Part shown: one piece after another, positions 61,986-64,000 of the stretch
Layout: each line of letters begins with the position of its first letter
Position numbering within the stretch: the first letter of the stretch is position 1
Source of the DNA: CAVRAW01 sp963716135
GTDB taxonomy: Bacteria > Planctomycetota > Planctomycetia > Pirellulales > JADZDJ01
Assembly: GCA_963716135.1 (NCBI GenBank)
Contig: OY970289.1
Location: forward strand, 2,108,001-2,172,000
Direction: 5' to 3'
DNA: 64,000 nt
The notes under the pieces: generated by a model
The model's database searches: none
Seen by the model: the letters and a program-made list of their open reading frames with translations, nothing else
What the model was told of the DNA's origin: nothing
Translations under genes and position numbers: made by a program

Positions 61986-63135
61986 GAAATAGGCTCCGGA
62001 AGTAGGCTGCATCCATGGGTCGGTCGTCGCTAGTCGGCGCGCGCAAGTCGGATGCCGCCTGCAAAATATCGAAAACGTTGTCGATTTTGCCCCCCATCAC
62101 CACGTGCAGGCCGGGGTGACCATAATTCCGCTTGAAAAGTATAGGTCGCCCATCGTTTCTCTCGCTGAAGTCGAGCGTGGTTTTCACCTCAAACAAGCTG
62201 CGCACGTACTGACTGCGCCCGATGACCGGCAAATAGCGCGTGGCGTCTTTCAGCATTTGCATCACCTGCGTACCAGGCAGTCGAGCCAGCGCCAGCTTGT
62301 CGTCGGCCACGGAGTCGCGAGCCTGCCACGCTTCATGTGGAGTATAACGAACATGGCTCAGGCTATGCAGATTTTCGGCGGGAAAGGGCATCGTGGAAAA
62401 AAACGGCCCGTCCATCACGGTGATTCCCAAACCGGCGATTTCGGCCGGCGGGCGCACCAGCGCGATTTCCGCCAGCTCATGCCGAAAATCCAAAATCGGC
62501 AAGCCCGAGCGGTGCAGCAGCGGATTGATCTGGGCGAACGCGCAATTGAACACCTGGTCTGCCATCAGGGAGTGGCCGTTATTCAGCCGGACCTGCAATT
62601 GGCCTGAGCCTCCGGCAGGTTCGATCGTGGCCGCCTCGCAAGAGAGCATGACTTGAATTTCGGCGGCGGCCAGCGCGGCTTGCATCAATTCGCGCAACCG
62701 CACGGCGTTGAAGGCGTATTCGCGAACTTGGAATACGGCTTCGATCAGGTCGCGGTCGAACAGTTTGGCCAGTTTCGGCGGGGCATCGCTGATCGGCGCT
62801 CCGACTCGCTTGCAGAAACCGGAGAATTGGGCCGCCGTGACCTTGCTGTTCACGCGGGCAATGGCGTACAGCTTGGTGAAATCGCTGACGATCGCCCCAG
62901 GAAACACCTCGGCAAACAGCGGAAAACTGGTCACGCAGCCTTTTCCCGTCAGAATACTGCGCGGATAGTGGTAGCCCTGATGCACACGGGCCTGATTGTT
63001 GTAGCTGGCCCGGGTGAGCAATTGATCCGCGGCTTCGACGAGCACCACGTCGTCGCCGGCGGCGCGAAAGAAAATCGCCAGGCAGCAACCGTAAAACCCG
63101 CCTCCGATGATGATGGTGCGACGCTGGGATGTCAT
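61960..63135 (-). CDS. FAD-dependent oxidoreductase of polysaccharide clusters
   Basis: 391 residues from ATG at 63135, which places the FAD motif RRTIIIGGGFYGCCLAIFFR at the N terminus. Then VVLVEAADQLLTRASYNNQA, RVHQGYHYPRSI and the end FKRNYGHPGLHVVMGGKIDN. This DAO-fold group is often found in surface-polysaccharide clusters, where the substrate is unknown (family knowledge). It is the first gene of a tightly packed set with two glycosyltransferases, an epimerase-like protein and an oxidoreductase. Confidence 0.85.
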   Translation of the reverse strand: MTSQRRTIIIGGGFYGCCLAIFFRAAGDDVVLVEAADQLLTRASYNNQARVHQGYHYPRSILTGKGCVTSFPLFAEVFPGAIVSDFTKLYAIARVNSKVTAAQFSGFCKRVGAPISDAPPKLAKLFDRDLIEAVFQVREYAFNAVRLRELMQAALAAAEIQVMLSCEAATIEPAGGSGQLQVRLNNGHSLMADQVFNCAFAQINPLLHRSGLPILDFRHELAEIALVRPPAEIAGLGITVMDGPFFSTMPFPAENLHSLSHVRYTPHEAWQARDSVADDKLALARLPGTQVMQMLKDATRYLPVIGRSQYVRSLFEVKTTLDFSERNDGRPILFKRNYGHPGLHVVMGGKIDNVFDILQAASDLRAPTSDDRPMDAAYFRSLFHVDHSRVG

Positions 63136-63453
63136 GAAGGCGGTTGCTGCGTGGGACAATCGCGGGCTCGCGGGATACTCAAATACAGCCGCAGAATGGG
63201 CAGGAACGACCCTGACAAGGCGGCGCATCTGCTTGCGAATCTTTATGATAGTTTTCCAGTGCCACGCCAACAAGGACGGCCGATCCGAAGTCTATGGTGC
63301 TGGGTCATTTGCGATGCGTTCAAAACCGCCGCCGGGCTTGTCTCGACGGTGCATTTCGATACCCTAAGCCATATCGCTCCCGGCGCGCGACAGTCGGCCT
63401 GGCGGGGTTGAACCTCGGCCGGCGAGAAATCGTCGATTGCAAGGGGGCGTTTG
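63136..63453. other. Intergenic region upstream of the glycan cluster
   Basis: About 320 bases between the FAD gene start and tRNA-Met. The promoter of the minus-strand glycan cluster presumably lies here. No clear -10/-35 pair or other gene is seen. Confidence 0.5.
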
Positions 63454-63527
63454 GGCGACGTAGCTCAGTTGGTTAGAGCAGCGGCTTCATAAGCCGCGTG
63501 TCGGCGGTTCGAGTCCGCCCGTCGCTA
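63454..63527 (+). tRNA. tRNA-Met (CAT), elongator type
   Basis: 74 bases: acceptor GGCGACG with CGTCGCT (one G-U pair), D arm GCTC-AGTTGGTTAGA-GAGC type, anticodon stem GCGGC/GCCGC with loop TTCATAA, T arm GGCGG-TTCGAGT-CCGCC, discriminator A. The next bases are CTG, so CCA is not encoded. D and anticodon stems match elongator rather than initiator tRNA; a lysidine-tRNA-Ile reading is less likely. Confidence 0.95.
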
Positions 63528-63615
63528 CTGGATATTTGGCGCGAAACGGCGCGCTACCAGCCTGGAGGCCGGGGCAAAACCGCAAGCGGAGTTCGAATGT
63601 TCGACAGGTTGTGGG

Positions 63616-64000
63616 CTACGGATTGAAATCGGGATTCGTGGCGGTGCCGTCCATGCCGTCGTTGTCGTCGGGATCGCCGCCGGCGCCGCCGGCGCCGAAG
63701 GCGACCGTGTTGCCGCTGTAAGTGTTGCCGGTGTTGACAAAGGTATCGTCGTGATGCACACCGCCGCCGTCGGCATCTCCGCCATCGCCCCCCGTGCCGC
63801 CAGTTCCGCCGGTCGCATCGCCGCCGTTGCCACCATTGCCGGCCTTCGCGGAGTTGAAGGTGATTTTTGTCTGCGTGATGGTTAGCGGCACCGAGCTGTA
63901 GACGCCGCCGCCTTGAGCATCTCCGCCTTTGCCGCCTGCTCCGCCATCGAAGCCCGTGCCGCCGTCGCCTCCGGCACCTGCGGTGAGTGAGTTCTTCGAG
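63616..64000 (-). CDS. Gly-rich surface protein with beta-helix-type repeats (C-terminal part; continues beyond the window)
   Basis: The 3' end of a minus-strand gene; 127 residues are visible. Dense Gly/Asp repeats such as AGAGGDGGTGFDGGAGGKGG and DATGGTGGTGGDGGDADGGG alternate with beta-strand units VYSSVPLTITQTKITFNSAK and FVNTGNTYSGNTV. The pattern, with SxNxLTA in front of each Gly block, resembles right-handed beta-helix or autotransporter-like surface proteins of planctomycetes. Ends with GMDGTATNPDFNP. Convergent with tRNA-Met. Confidence 0.75.
   Translation of the reverse strand, partial: SKNSLTAGAGGDGGTGFDGGAGGKGGDAQGGGVYSSVPLTITQTKITFNSAKAGNGGNGGDATGGTGGTGGDGGDADGGGVHHDDTFVNTGNTYSGNTVAFGAGGAGGDPDDNDGMDGTATNPDFNP

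Overview
The window reads as a chromosomal segment of a planctomycete, most likely from the Pirellulales side of the phylum. The evidence is the combination of a TIGR03009-type planctomycete protein, a DUF1559 H-X9-DG prepilin-like protein, PEP-CTERM and HAF-repeat exported proteins, a Ser/Thr kinase adjoining an ECF sigma factor, a SpoVG protein with a zinc ribbon, flotillin/NfeD genes, and moderately high GC with few strong Shine-Dalgarno sites. No database could be searched, so family names rest on motif recognition.

Layout. 1-3 kb: end of purL and purQ (purine synthesis). 2.9-21.3 kb: a long run of minus-strand genes: lipoprotein, NAD-dependent dehydrogenase, FloA-NfeD-NfeD/ClpP membrane cluster, TIGR03009 protein, HAD hydrolase, a four-helix-bundle protein, arginine decarboxylase, spoVG-ispE, ilvE, a LolCDE-type ABC transporter pair and lysS. 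21.7-27.5 kb (plus): VOC protein, membrane Ser/Thr kinase with its ECF sigma factor, mnmA, and a second FloA. 27.5-33.6 kb: prepilin-like protein, two Cys-rich exported proteins, photolyase, and a ThDP-dependent 2-oxoacid decarboxylase. 33.7-36.7 kb: sulfate assimilation (cysH, an Rrf2 regulator, sat). 36.8-44.9 kb: exported proteins, a DUF11-repeat surface protein, a polysaccharide export protein coupled to a TPR lipoprotein, and uppP. 45-47.8 kb: a repeat-rich intergenic mosaic, a HAF/PEP-CTERM protein, a gene remnant and ssrA (tmRNA). 47.9-55 kb: solute-binding protein, a SnoaL-like protein, then an ECF42-type sigma operon with YCII, VOC, DUF1579, BNR and MoaD/ThiS-like genes. 55.4-64 kb: PEP-CTERM protein, a glycan/lipid-linked sugar cluster on the minus strand, tRNA-Met, and the end of a Gly-rich surface protein.

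Two things cut across the annotation. First, at least 13 otherwise well-conserved genes carry about 16 reading-frame breaks; where the conserved protein shows the expected codons, nearly all are one- or two-base losses in short G/C or T runs, so sequencing or assembly error is the simplest explanation. Second, many gaps between genes hold short degenerate tandem repeats (mostly 7-9 base units, a different unit at each locus), often followed by a reverse-complement copy so that the gap can fold into a hairpin. Similar repeat tracts also lie inside mnmA, inside the LolD-type ATPase and inside its permease partner. This repeat system is the most unusual structure I see here.
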